This document shows positions 9,850-17,994 of a stretch of DNA of 64,000 bases, one piece after another. The stretch is from an uncultured Pelagibacteraceae bacterium (GTDB lineage: Bacteria > Pseudomonadota > Alphaproteobacteria > Pelagibacterales > Pelagibacteraceae). The translations under genes were made by a program, and so were the position numbers. How positions within the stretch are numbered: position 1 is the first letter of the stretch; each line of letters starts with the position of its first letter. A model generated the notes under the pieces. The model was not told the DNA's origin and searched no databases. It saw only the letters and a list, made by a program, of their open reading frames with translations. The stretch lies in the NCBI GenBank assembly GCA_902633965.1, contig CACPID010000003.1, positions 1-64,000 of the forward strand, read 5' to 3'.

Positions 9850-12800
9850 TGAAATTAAAAACTTTATTTAAAATAATTATAATTAATTTAATTATATTTT
9901 CTTTAATAGGTTCAAAATCTTATTCAAAACCAATACCTCCTGGGTCAGGTAAAGGAGATGTGCCAGCCAATATATTAATATTGTTAGATAGTTCAGTCAG
10001 TATGAGAAATTTAGTATCGGGCAATATGGGTACTTATGGTGTGGACTGGTCAGTAGAATTAAGTGATGGCAATATCATATTTGCTGAGAATGGACGAGGT
10101 TTTTCAAAAATTATTACTTCAACGGGAGAGAGAGATTTAACATTTGCTGGTGGTGCTATCAATTTTAGAGGAACAAATAGGGATTCAAATTGTGGAAATA
10201 AAAATTCTCAAGTCAATAAAAGTTGGGCTGGAGCTGTTACTTCAAGCGATATAGTTTATGGAGTTTCAACCCAAAATGGTGGACAGATAGTTGCAATCGA
10301 TAGTGATGGGAAATGTGTTGGTGTGATTGGTTTTAATAAAACAAAAATTGCAATGCCTTCATTACTAGAGATAAGAGAGATAGATAATGATGAAATTCTT
10401 TTTGTAGCAGGCAGAACCCATGATGGTGGAAAAAAAGGCAGAATGTACGTAAAGAACTTGACTAGTGGTAAAGAAAAAAGATGTTCGATAAATAATAATC
10501 AACATTTTGGAAAACTATTAAATAGAAATGCAGCTATGTCGATGACCATTAGTAACAATGGTGATTATATTTATCTTGCAGCAGGTCAGCACCTTGTAGG
10601 CTATACTTTAACAAAAGATGGTAACGACCTTTATTGTCCTACAGATGGAAACTGGGATTATTTTATTAATACAGGAAGAGATGAAGCAATATCTGCTGGT
10701 CAAACAAATGCTCTTTCAGATGATATAAAAGATATTTACGCGATCAAATATTCTGTAGCAGAAGATAACAAGATCTATGCAACAAGTAAAAACTCTCATC
10801 TTCTTCAAAAAATTTCAATAGATCATACCTCTACTTCAGCTAGCTTAGATTTTACCATAGGTAAATATGGACCCGCTAAGACTTTAAATGATAAAGACCC
10901 AGGAGATGTCGATGCTGCTGATGTTGAATTTAATCTGCCAGGAAAGGCTTCGAGTTCTACTTTCGCAAATAATATATTTACTAGCGCTACAAGAGTTTTA
11001 GTGGGTGATAGAAACTCGTTCATACATAAATTCGATGAAAATAAAATGACTGATGCTTTAAAAGATACAGCATGGCGAGCAAGATATGGTGGTGCAAAAA
11101 AATCAAAATTTGATGGTGCAAAAGATGCAATAGAGGAAATTGTAACTGATAGTTCTTTAACATCAGGTGCAAACTATGGTTTTGGTCATTGGAATTCAGG
11201 CACTAATGATTCAAGAGGTGGTGCAGCTTGGTATCAAGACGGGCCAAGAGGCGGTGGTGAAAAATGGTGTCACTTTGTAAATGCGTGTTACTATATGGAC
11301 AATGGTTGGATGGGCGGAACTCACCCAGTAGGTACGTCTGATCGATGCCTTAATGATTACTGTCTAGAGGACGGGGTAAGTGCTACTGGGGCTTCTGAAA
11401 TTGTTGCCACACTTCCAACTATCGGTATGGCATGGGGAACAGATGGAAACGCTTTTGCAGACATTGCATATCAATATTTTGGAAATAGAACGGGAGAGAC
11501 GCCAGTTATAGATAAAGTGGGCAAACCATGTCAGCAAAATTATGTTATCGTTATAAGTGATGGACATATTAGAAATAGTACAGAAGCTTTCAGAACTTTA
11601 GCAAAACTAAGAGATGAATATGAGGTCACAACTCTTATGGTTGGCTATGGTGGATCTTATCAAAATGCAAATGCTAAAGTAATATTTGACAGACTAGCAA
11701 GAGCTGGATCTTGCGAAAGTCCGGGTGATTATTATGACAATGTAAATCCGATTTCCTATGAAGGACTAGACAATAAAACAGGTTGTGAAAGTCCGATTGA
11801 CGCTGAAACCCCAGCTGATTTAAAGACAGAGATCTCATCAAAAATCAGACAAATTATTGCAGAACGATTATCTTTTACAGCACCATCAATCACTGCAACT
11901 CTTGAGGAAGGCGGATCTATTTATCAAGCACAATTTAATTATAAGGCAAATAAAGAATGGAGAGGGCATCTTTATAGATATCAAATTGATGGCGATGTAA
12001 TTCAAGATAGCATGGAAGAAAATAATGCTTTTGGAAACTGGGACGCTGGAGAAAGACTTCTTGTAAAAGGTTCCACTGGCAGAAAAATTTGGACTGCAAT
12101 TGACACTAATCAGTATGGAGATGCTGGTTATACTGGTGGTGGTGGATGGAATAATTGGAACACAAGTAATGCAGCCGCAATTCAAAACTTATTTGAAGCA
12201 ACTGGTAACGCGGTAAGAGATTATCACAATTCAGGATCAACATGTGGTCTAGCAGGAACAGATGGTGTCGAAGATGGTATCGATGATGATGTAAAAGGAT
12301 TAATTAATTTTGTAAGAGGTGTTGACTACTTTAACTATAAAGGAACTCCAGGTGGTGGAGCATGCCCTATTGATGAAGATAGAGACTGGATTTTAGGAGA
12401 TATATATCATTCTCAATTAATCGAAGTTGGCCCTCCAGGTGCTAGTACAAACTTTTTTGGTAACAACCAAGAAAAATATTGGAGATCAACAAAAGGTTAT
12501 GGGGCATTTAAAACAGCCAACCAAAATAGAACAAGAGTTGTTTATGCTGGTTCAAACGGAGGAACGTTGCATGCATTTAATGCTAAGACTGGAGATGAGG
12601 AGTGGGCATTTGTACCTCCCATGATTGCAGCTCAACTACCACTCTTAGTAAACAAATCTCTGGATGGACAATTTGGAGGTGCAGCTGAAGCAGGTGGTAC
12701 TAATCCAATATTTGCTGTAGATGGATCACCAGTTGTTCACGATGCTTTTATCTATGGACTAAACGATGGTGGAACAGAATATCAAAATTTTCAATCGTGG

Positions 12801-14777
12801 CGTACATTATTAATGATTCCTTATGGTCGTGGTGGTGCAGGATTTTCTGTATTAGATGTAACTAAACCAACAGTAACAGTTGGTGCACAAGATGCAAAGG
12901 GTAATTATGAACCAGGTTCAGGACCACTCCATATGTTTTCTATATACAATGACGCTTATAATAAAGAAGTTGTAAGAGTAGACCATAATGGTGTGACACA
13001 TAGAATACCTTATCAAAGATCTACAATTTCTATTGAGGAGTCATTTGAGGCTGTACATGCAGCTAATATCTATCAGGAAGCAGAAACAAAAGATATAGCT
13101 TTAGGCACCTATACAGATGATGCTGGTACGCCAGACGATACTACGGATGACTTTCAAGCAGATTTTTTTACTAACAGGGAAGCTAAAGCAGCATGTCAAG
13201 GTAATAGCGATTACGCAGGAGGTGATTTTGTAAATACAACATATGACGGAGGAGCAACAACCTGTTTTAAAGATAATGTCTTTACATTTGATATAGAATT
13301 ACCAGACAGCGCTGTTAGTAGCGGAACGGTGAAGGACGGAATACTATCAATTTCAAAATTAGTGAGTGATGATTGGGTTGAAATGACAGGAGTAACAGCA
13401 ACTTATGATGGATCAATATTAACAGTAAACTTTGGTACTAGTAATCCAATAACAGTCGACCAAGGTATAAGTGGATTATCAGATGTGATTAAAATAGATA
13501 CTACATGTGAAGGGCAAGCAATTGATAATAAAGAATTTGATTATTCTGGATTAGGCGAGACGTGGTCAACACCAAGAATTGTTAGGATACCATCTTCAAG
13601 TGGAGCTTCAGATCATGCTGATGATAGATATGTTGCAGTCATGGGTGGAGGAATGGGGTCTGGTACTAAATGTGTAGGCTCTGGTATCATCATGGTGGAC
13701 TTGGAGGCTGGACATTTAGGGGATAATACAGAACTTGAGCATAAAGCTGGAAGATTATTCGGATCGGTAGAAAATGCAGGTTTTATGAGAATATTAGATA
13801 GTGAAGAAAAGGGATATAAAATCGGAATTACAGGAGAGTATCAACATGCAAGTCCAATAGTAAACTCTATTCCAGCCACTCCGATAGTAATTACCGCAGA
13901 TAATGTTCCACAAGCTGATTGGCGTGGAGCAATGGTCTATATTAATGATTTAGAGGGTAAAGTTATGAAAATTAATTTAACATCAGAAGGAACTTTATTC
14001 GAGCAGCAATTTCTTATGAATTTACAAGCAGACAATGTAAATAAAAGATTTAGTTTTTTTGAAATGGATGCAGCCATAGGAGGAGACTCTGGAAATCTAT
14101 GGTTGTTTGGGGGAACAGGAAACTTTAATAGAATATCCGAAAAGGCAGGAGAAGACGGGAAAAGCTTAATGGATAATATAGTTTATGGAATAAGAGATCG
14201 CGACTTTCCAAACTTTGTTTCAAAAAATTCACCTAAACTTGTAAGCGGAAGTGAAAACTTTATTCTTGATAGTGCTGTTGCGTTCGCTAGCGATAATACC
14301 CCTAGGATTGAGAGAAGCTCTGATTGTGTTAATACAACAGACGAGGTTGGTCCAGTATGTAAGGTAACAACTAGTGATGAAGCATGGAGATATCATTTAG
14401 GCGAACCCGATGCAAACCCAGAGTCAACAACAGGAAATAAGTTTAGAAAAACTTCAGCAGCGCCAACTGTTTATAGAGGAAAAGTTTATTTTCCAATCTA
14501 TGAACCAGCAGAATTAGTTTGCGAGTTAGGAACAGCGTATGTTTGTGCTTATGATGATGAATGCGGTTATTTAGATTCACTTCACATTGATTCTTCTGTA
14601 GCCGAGGGTAGCTGCTATAAAGTTGGAAGTGGTATTTTATCTAAATTAGTTGTCCACGGTGGAAGCATGTTTGCAAACCTTGCTGGACCAGAGGAGTCGG
14701 AAGATACACTTGTCCAAATACTTGCAAGTGAAAAACAATTTAGAACTTTTAGAAATTCTTGGCGTGAGAATTTTTAG
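9849..14777 (+). CDS. pilY1: PilY1-like pilus tip adhesin with split vWA domain
   Basis: Large (1642-residue) exported protein with a signal peptide (IIINLIIFSLIGSKSYS). A vWA metal-site motif, ILLDSSVSM, lies near residue 45. The rest of the vWA domain resumes only near residue 418 (FDGAKDAIEEIV) and includes YVIVISDGHI. Between them is about 360 residues of propeller-like sequence with VYGVSTQNGGQIVAID-type strands. The C-terminal half (about 870-1560) matches the PilY1 beta-propeller (VVYAGSNGGTLHAFNAKTG; SWRTLLMIPYGRGGAGFSVLDV). PilY1 works with minor pilins in pilus priming, retraction control and surface contact. Convergent 4-base overlap with pilD. Confidence 0.88.
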   Translation: MKLKTLFKIIIINLIIFSLIGSKSYSKPIPPGSGKGDVPANILILLDSSVSMRNLVSGNMGTYGVDWSVELSDGNIIFAENGRGFSKIITSTGERDLTFAGGAINFRGTNRDSNCGNKNSQVNKSWAGAVTSSDIVYGVSTQNGGQIVAIDSDGKCVGVIGFNKTKIAMPSLLEIREIDNDEILFVAGRTHDGGKKGRMYVKNLTSGKEKRCSINNNQHFGKLLNRNAAMSMTISNNGDYIYLAAGQHLVGYTLTKDGNDLYCPTDGNWDYFINTGRDEAISAGQTNALSDDIKDIYAIKYSVAEDNKIYATSKNSHLLQKISIDHTSTSASLDFTIGKYGPAKTLNDKDPGDVDAADVEFNLPGKASSSTFANNIFTSATRVLVGDRNSFIHKFDENKMTDALKDTAWRARYGGAKKSKFDGAKDAIEEIVTDSSLTSGANYGFGHWNSGTNDSRGGAAWYQDGPRGGGEKWCHFVNACYYMDNGWMGGTHPVGTSDRCLNDYCLEDGVSATGASEIVATLPTIGMAWGTDGNAFADIAYQYFGNRTGETPVIDKVGKPCQQNYVIVISDGHIRNSTEAFRTLAKLRDEYEVTTLMVGYGGSYQNANAKVIFDRLARAGSCESPGDYYDNVNPISYEGLDNKTGCESPIDAETPADLKTEISSKIRQIIAERLSFTAPSITATLEEGGSIYQAQFNYKANKEWRGHLYRYQIDGDVIQDSMEENNAFGNWDAGERLLVKGSTGRKIWTAIDTNQYGDAGYTGGGGWNNWNTSNAAAIQNLFEATGNAVRDYHNSGSTCGLAGTDGVEDGIDDDVKGLINFVRGVDYFNYKGTPGGGACPIDEDRDWILGDIYHSQLIEVGPPGASTNFFGNNQEKYWRSTKGYGAFKTANQNRTRVVYAGSNGGTLHAFNAKTGDEEWAFVPPMIAAQLPLLVNKSLDGQFGGAAEAGGTNPIFAVDGSPVVHDAFIYGLNDGGTEYQNFQSWRTLLMIPYGRGGAGFSVLDVTKPTVTVGAQDAKGNYEPGSGPLHMFSIYNDAYNKEVVRVDHNGVTHRIPYQRSTISIEESFEAVHAANIYQEAETKDIALGTYTDDAGTPDDTTDDFQADFFTNREAKAACQGNSDYAGGDFVNTTYDGGATTCFKDNVFTFDIELPDSAVSSGTVKDGILSISKLVSDDWVEMTGVTATYDGSILTVNFGTSNPITVDQGISGLSDVIKIDTTCEGQAIDNKEFDYSGLGETWSTPRIVRIPSSSGASDHADDRYVAVMGGGMGSGTKCVGSGIIMVDLEAGHLGDNTELEHKAGRLFGSVENAGFMRILDSEEKGYKIGITGEYQHASPIVNSIPATPIVITADNVPQADWRGAMVYINDLEGKVMKINLTSEGTLFEQQFLMNLQADNVNKRFSFFEMDAAIGGDSGNLWLFGGTGNFNRISEKAGEDGKSLMDNIVYGIRDRDFPNFVSKNSPKLVSGSENFILDSAVAFASDNTPRIERSSDCVNTTDEVGPVCKVTTSDEAWRYHLGEPDANPESTTGNKFRKTSAAPTVYRGKVYFPIYEPAELVCELGTAYVCAYDDECGYLDSLHIDSSVAEGSCYKVGSGILSKLVVHGGSMFANLAGPEESEDTLVQILASEKQFRTFRNSWRENF

Positions 14778-15544
14778 ATATTAAATAATATTAATTTTAT
14801 TTGGTTCCCAAAGATAATATAAACTAATGTGCCAATTATAAGATATGGACCAAAGGGAATCTCAGTAGTTAAGCTTTTAGTTTTATTTATTAAAGTTGGA
14901 GCAACATATAACAAAGCTATTACTGAGGAAAAAAAAATTATAAGTGGAACGCTTACCCATCCAAACCAAAATCCTATTGCAGATAAAAGTTTAGCATCTC
15001 CCAAACCCATTCCCTCTTTATTTTTAATCTTTTTATACAAAAAAATAATAACCCAAATGATTACGTAACCAAGTATTCCACCAATTAATGAATTAATTAA
15101 ATTTGGAAATAATTCTTGATCTAAATTAGGATAAAATGATTTCAATAGACCAATAAACATTAAAGGAAAGGATAGTTCATCTGGAATAATAAAGTGCTTT
15201 AGATCAATAAAAAATATAATAATAAAAAATATACTTAGAATTATAAATAATAATGTTGTTACACTTAATCCATATACAAAATAGACGACACAAAAAGTCA
15301 ATGCGCTCAATAATTCAACAAAAAAATATTGAAAATCAATTTTACAATCACAATTTCTACATTTTCTTTTTAAATATAAAAAAGATATTAAAGGAATATT
15401 GTCATACCATTTAATAATACATTTACATTTTGGACAAAATGAACGATCTAACACAACTCCTTTGTCTTGCGGTAGTCTAAATATACAAACATTTGAAAAA
15501 CTACCCCAGATGGCTCCTAAAATAAAAAAAAAAGCAAAAATCAC
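14774..15544 (-). CDS. pilD: type IV prepilin peptidase / N-methyltransferase PilD
   Basis: Inner-membrane aspartic protease that cleaves prepilin leaders and methylates the new N-terminus. Order of motifs: membrane segment, CPKCKC and CRNCDC zinc-binding pairs (bifunctional PilD type), IFFIDLKHFIIPDE with the first catalytic Asp, and GMGLGDAKLL with the second (GxGxxD). Length 256 with about seven to eight membrane helices. It lies tail to tail with pilY1 (stops overlap) and presumably processes all six pilins in this window. Confidence 0.94.
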   Translation of the reverse strand: MIFAFFFILGAIWGSFSNVCIFRLPQDKGVVLDRSFCPKCKCIIKWYDNIPLISFLYLKRKCRNCDCKIDFQYFFVELLSALTFCVVYFVYGLSVTTLLFIILSIFFIIIFFIDLKHFIIPDELSFPLMFIGLLKSFYPNLDQELFPNLINSLIGGILGYVIIWVIIFLYKKIKNKEGMGLGDAKLLSAIGFWFGWVSVPLIIFFSSVIALLYVAPTLINKTKSLTTEIPFGPYLIIGTLVYIIFGNQIKLILFNI

Positions 15545-15547
15545 TAA

Positions 15548-15742
15548 CTAGATTTTAAATTGCGATGCAATATTTATGATCCCATCAATGCAATATTGAA
15601 TAAAAACCACTGCATCTTGAATATGTAAATAGAAACTTGGCGAATTAATTATAATTTCCATAGCTATTAAAATTACCAAAAAAGCATTAGAATGCCAATT
15701 ATAAAAGAATATAGGATTTGTATAAAAAATGTTTTTTAACAC
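15548..15742 (-). CDS. possible small hydrophobic protein upstream of pilD
   Basis: A 64-codon frame whose stop lies 3 bases before the pilD start, with one clear hydrophobic stretch (AFLVILIAMEII) and a second weaker one. I do not recognise it. The tight spacing to pilD favours a real gene or leader peptide. Its 5' end overlaps the start of the divergent phosphatase gene by 14 bases and no strong ribosome-binding site is visible, so it may be spurious. An internal Met would give a 37-residue version without the overlap. Confidence 0.25.
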   Translation of the reverse strand: MLKNIFYTNPIFFYNWHSNAFLVILIAMEIIINSPSFYLHIQDAVVFIQYCIDGIINIASQFKI

Positions 15743-17015
15743 AAAGAAAATAGAACCAATTGAGAAAGATAGCTCCTTAAATAAGGATTTAGCTATTATT
15801 ACTCAAATGAACCAAGAGTTTGCAACATCTTTGGACTTAAGTGAAACTTTACAAACTGCTTTAGAGGTAATTATAAAAAGAATAAATGCCCAGGCAGCAA
15901 ATATATTTTTAATTGACGACAAAAAACAAGTATTTCAATGTATTGCATCTAAATATCAATCATACCTTGATGAATATGAAATTCCACTGACACAAGGTGT
16001 AATGGGTAAAGCAGTTCTTCAAAAAAAATGTATTAGAGTAGGTGATGTAAGAAAAGATGTAAGAGAAATTGCAGAATTTTATTTTGATTTAGATAACAAA
16101 ACTAATTTCACAACCTATTCAGTTCTATGTTCACCATTAATTGCTGCTAATGAATGTATTGGTGTTATTCATTGTTTAAATAAAAAAACTACTACAAAAT
16201 TATTTGAGGAGAATGACAGAAAATTATTAGAAACTTTATCAGCTCCAGCAGCTTTAGCAATTCGTAATGCAAAAATGGCAAAAGAACTTGTAGAAAAAAA
16301 TAGAATGCAAAAAGAAATTGAAATAGTTGGAGAAATACAAAAAACATTATTATCTAAAAATAAAGACGAGAATTTTCCGATTGCCGGAATAAATATCCCA
16401 GCAAAGGTTGTATCAGGTGACTTCTATAATTTTTCTGAGATAGGAAAAGGAATGTATGGGTTTGGTGTAGCTGATGTATCGGGCAAAGGAATTAAATCAT
16501 CTTTGTTAATGTCAAAAGCATCAAGTTTATATCGTTGCTTAAGTAAAACTATTTTTTCAACATCAGATCTTTTAAATTTACTTAACAAAGAAATTTGTGA
16601 AACAGCTGCCAGAGGAATGTTTGTAACAATGTTAGTTGGAATTTATGATAGCAATAAAAAAGAATTACTTTTATCAAACGCTGGACACGAACCACCTCTT
16701 GTAATTGATAAAGATCAAAAGTTTTCAAATTTTTCTGAAGCTGGTCCTCCACTAGGCATAACTCCTAAAATTAAATATAAAGAAACAACAACAAACTTTT
16801 CAGATAGCTCAATGTATATTTTTACCGATGGTATAACTGAAATAAAAAATTCATCAGGTGACATGCTTGAAGCGGAAGGTTTTCAAAAATATATAAAAAA
16901 ATATCAATACACACCAAATAATAAAAGATTAAAATTAATGATAGAAGATATTGTAAAGGCAGGCATGATTCAAAAAGATGATTTAACAATTGTCACTGTT
17001 GATAGTGTACAATGA
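15729..17015 (+). CDS. GAF-domain SpoIIE/RsbU-type serine phosphatase
   Basis: Cytoplasmic regulator of 428 residues. A GAF sensor domain (about residues 30-190) precedes a short coiled helix and a PP2C-type SpoIIE phosphatase domain (about 225-428). Metal-binding motifs of the phosphatase are intact: VVSGDFY, ADVSGKG, FTDGITE and KDDLTIV. In partner-switching systems such phosphatases dephosphorylate a STAS anti-anti-sigma protein; a STAS/HATPase pair lies about 9 kb downstream. It sits between pilD and the pilMNOPQBC cluster, suggesting a role in pilus or surface control. Confidence 0.88.
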   Translation: MFFNTKKIEPIEKDSSLNKDLAIITQMNQEFATSLDLSETLQTALEVIIKRINAQAANIFLIDDKKQVFQCIASKYQSYLDEYEIPLTQGVMGKAVLQKKCIRVGDVRKDVREIAEFYFDLDNKTNFTTYSVLCSPLIAANECIGVIHCLNKKTTTKLFEENDRKLLETLSAPAALAIRNAKMAKELVEKNRMQKEIEIVGEIQKTLLSKNKDENFPIAGINIPAKVVSGDFYNFSEIGKGMYGFGVADVSGKGIKSSLLMSKASSLYRCLSKTIFSTSDLLNLLNKEICETAARGMFVTMLVGIYDSNKKELLLSNAGHEPPLVIDKDQKFSNFSEAGPPLGITPKIKYKETTTNFSDSSMYIFTDGITEIKNSSGDMLEAEGFQKYIKKYQYTPNNKRLKLMIEDIVKAGMIQKDDLTIVTVDSVQ

Positions 17016-17311
17016 CAAAACTTATGAGCTTCATTGCAATATTAGTTTCAGTTGTTCTTTATTGGACAACAGCAAATGTATGTAGATATAATTTTGCAAT
17101 TGATAAGAAAACAAATATTTTAAATATTCTTTCAGATGAAATTGGTCCATCAATCGGAAGAGCGCAAGTTTATTATTATAAAGAATTAGATTGCACCAAA
17201 GTTGATTGGTCTTTTGATTATAATAGAGTAGTAAAAAATGTTGAGACTTTAAGTGTAATGGTGTACCAGTCCTTTACAACTGATATAAGAGGAAAATCTT
17301 TAATAGAATAA
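17012..17311 (+). CDS. small protein with N-terminal membrane segment, unknown function
   Basis: A 99-residue protein overlapping the phosphatase gene by an ATGA, so probably translationally coupled to it. Residues 4-25 (LMSFIAILVSVVLYWTTANVC) form a signal anchor or signal peptide; the remainder is soluble and contains one more Cys. No family recognised. The coupling suggests a periplasmic or membrane partner of the GAF-SpoIIE phosphatase, but that is inference. Confidence 0.6.
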   Translation: MTKLMSFIAILVSVVLYWTTANVCRYNFAIDKKTNILNILSDEIGPSIGRAQVYYYKELDCTKVDWSFDYNRVVKNVETLSVMVYQSFTTDIRGKSLIE

Positions 17312-17661
17312 TTTTATCTTAACTAAATTATTATTTATAAATAAAATTATGTTTTTAACTTTGTTTAAAATGTTTTTCTTTAAAAGATATTTTATTACAA
17401 CTAAATAATTTTCTTAATTAACAAAAAATATTCTTAAAATCGAAAATTTTTTAAAATTCTTGTAAAAAAAAATATTTTTTTCAATTTTTGATAAAATTTA
17501 TTAAAAAATCCTTTCTAGAGATAAAATTAATACAATTTTTAATTGTATTTTCATAAAATTTGCTATTTTTAGAAATTTTGAATGGGTTAATGTTTTAATA
17601 ATCCAGATTATGAATTCTCTAATTTGATCATTATAAAATTAATTTTTCATAAATTGTGCTG

Positions 17662-17691
17662 CTCTAACACAAAAAATTATTTCTCTAACAC
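17662..17691 (+). repeat. CTCTAACAC element, tandem pair, forward orientation
   Basis: Two exact copies of CTCTAACACAAAAA start at 17662 and 17683, 21 bases apart, which is two helical turns. They lie about 300 bases upstream of the pilMN fusion and are in the opposite orientation to the three copies next to the gene. Likely protein-binding half-sites; the regulator is unknown. Confidence 0.75.
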
Positions 17692-17768
17692 AAAAATATG
17701 CTATTAACTTAAAATATAAATAATGTTGATTTTATTAGCTTTTTATTATTTTATAGATTTTAAATATA

Positions 17769-17804
17769 CTCTAACACAAAAAATTTAAGTCATTTGTGTT
17801 AGAG
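17769..17804 (+). repeat. inverted pair of the CTCTAACAC element
   Basis: CTCTAACACAAA at 17769-17780 faces its exact reverse complement TTTGTGTTAGAG at 17793-17804 across a 12-base AT-rich spacer. This is a perfect 12-bp inverted repeat. It is followed by TTTGAG rather than a T-run, and its arms match the isolated copies elsewhere in the region, so an operator fits better than a terminator. Confidence 0.75.
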
Positions 17805-17920
17805 TTTGAGAAAATTTTTCATTTATTTATTTTTTTTATTTTTTTTTCTGAAAATGAAAAAAGCAAGTAAAATCAACACTTATAGACCAATTGACCTAAA
17901 ATGGTCACCATAGGTTGTAT

Positions 17921-17976
17921 TTTGTGTTAGACATTTTTATAAATTGTGTTAGAGATTCACTATGTTTGTGTTAGAG
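17921..17976 (+). repeat. three direct copies of TTGTGTTAGAG at exact 22-bp period
   Basis: Units begin at 17921, 17943 and 17965 (TTTGTGTTAGAC, ATTGTGTTAGAG, TTTGTGTTAGAG), an exact 22-bp period. The first copy differs in the last base. The last copy ends 18 bases before the ATG of the pilMN fusion, so the copies lie in the promoter or the 5' untranslated leader. They have the iteron-like arrangement expected for cooperative protein binding on one DNA face. Confidence 0.75.
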
Positions 17977-17994
17977 AAATTTTAAATTTTAAAT

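Larger units (their letters stand above)
17312..17994 (+). other. 683-bp AT-rich intergenic region upstream of the pilMN fusion
   Basis: Contains no convincing gene. The left half is almost pure A/T with many A- and T-tracts, including the small hairpin TACAATT-TTT-AATTGTA (17531-17547), and may be bent DNA. The right half carries seven copies of the CTCTAACAC element listed separately and a small palindrome, ATGGTCACCAT (17901-17911), flanked by ACCTA/TAGGT. A weak promoter-like pair, TTGACC (17891) and TTGTAT (17915) with an 18-base spacer, is possible. It is by far the longest non-coding stretch in a compact genome, which suggests conserved regulatory function. Confidence 0.8.

Noticed and set aside
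17793-17825. Inverted CTCTAACAC pair as a transcription terminator
   Set aside because: The stem is AT-rich, is followed by TTTGAG rather than a continuous T-run, and its arms match five other copies; an operator fits better.
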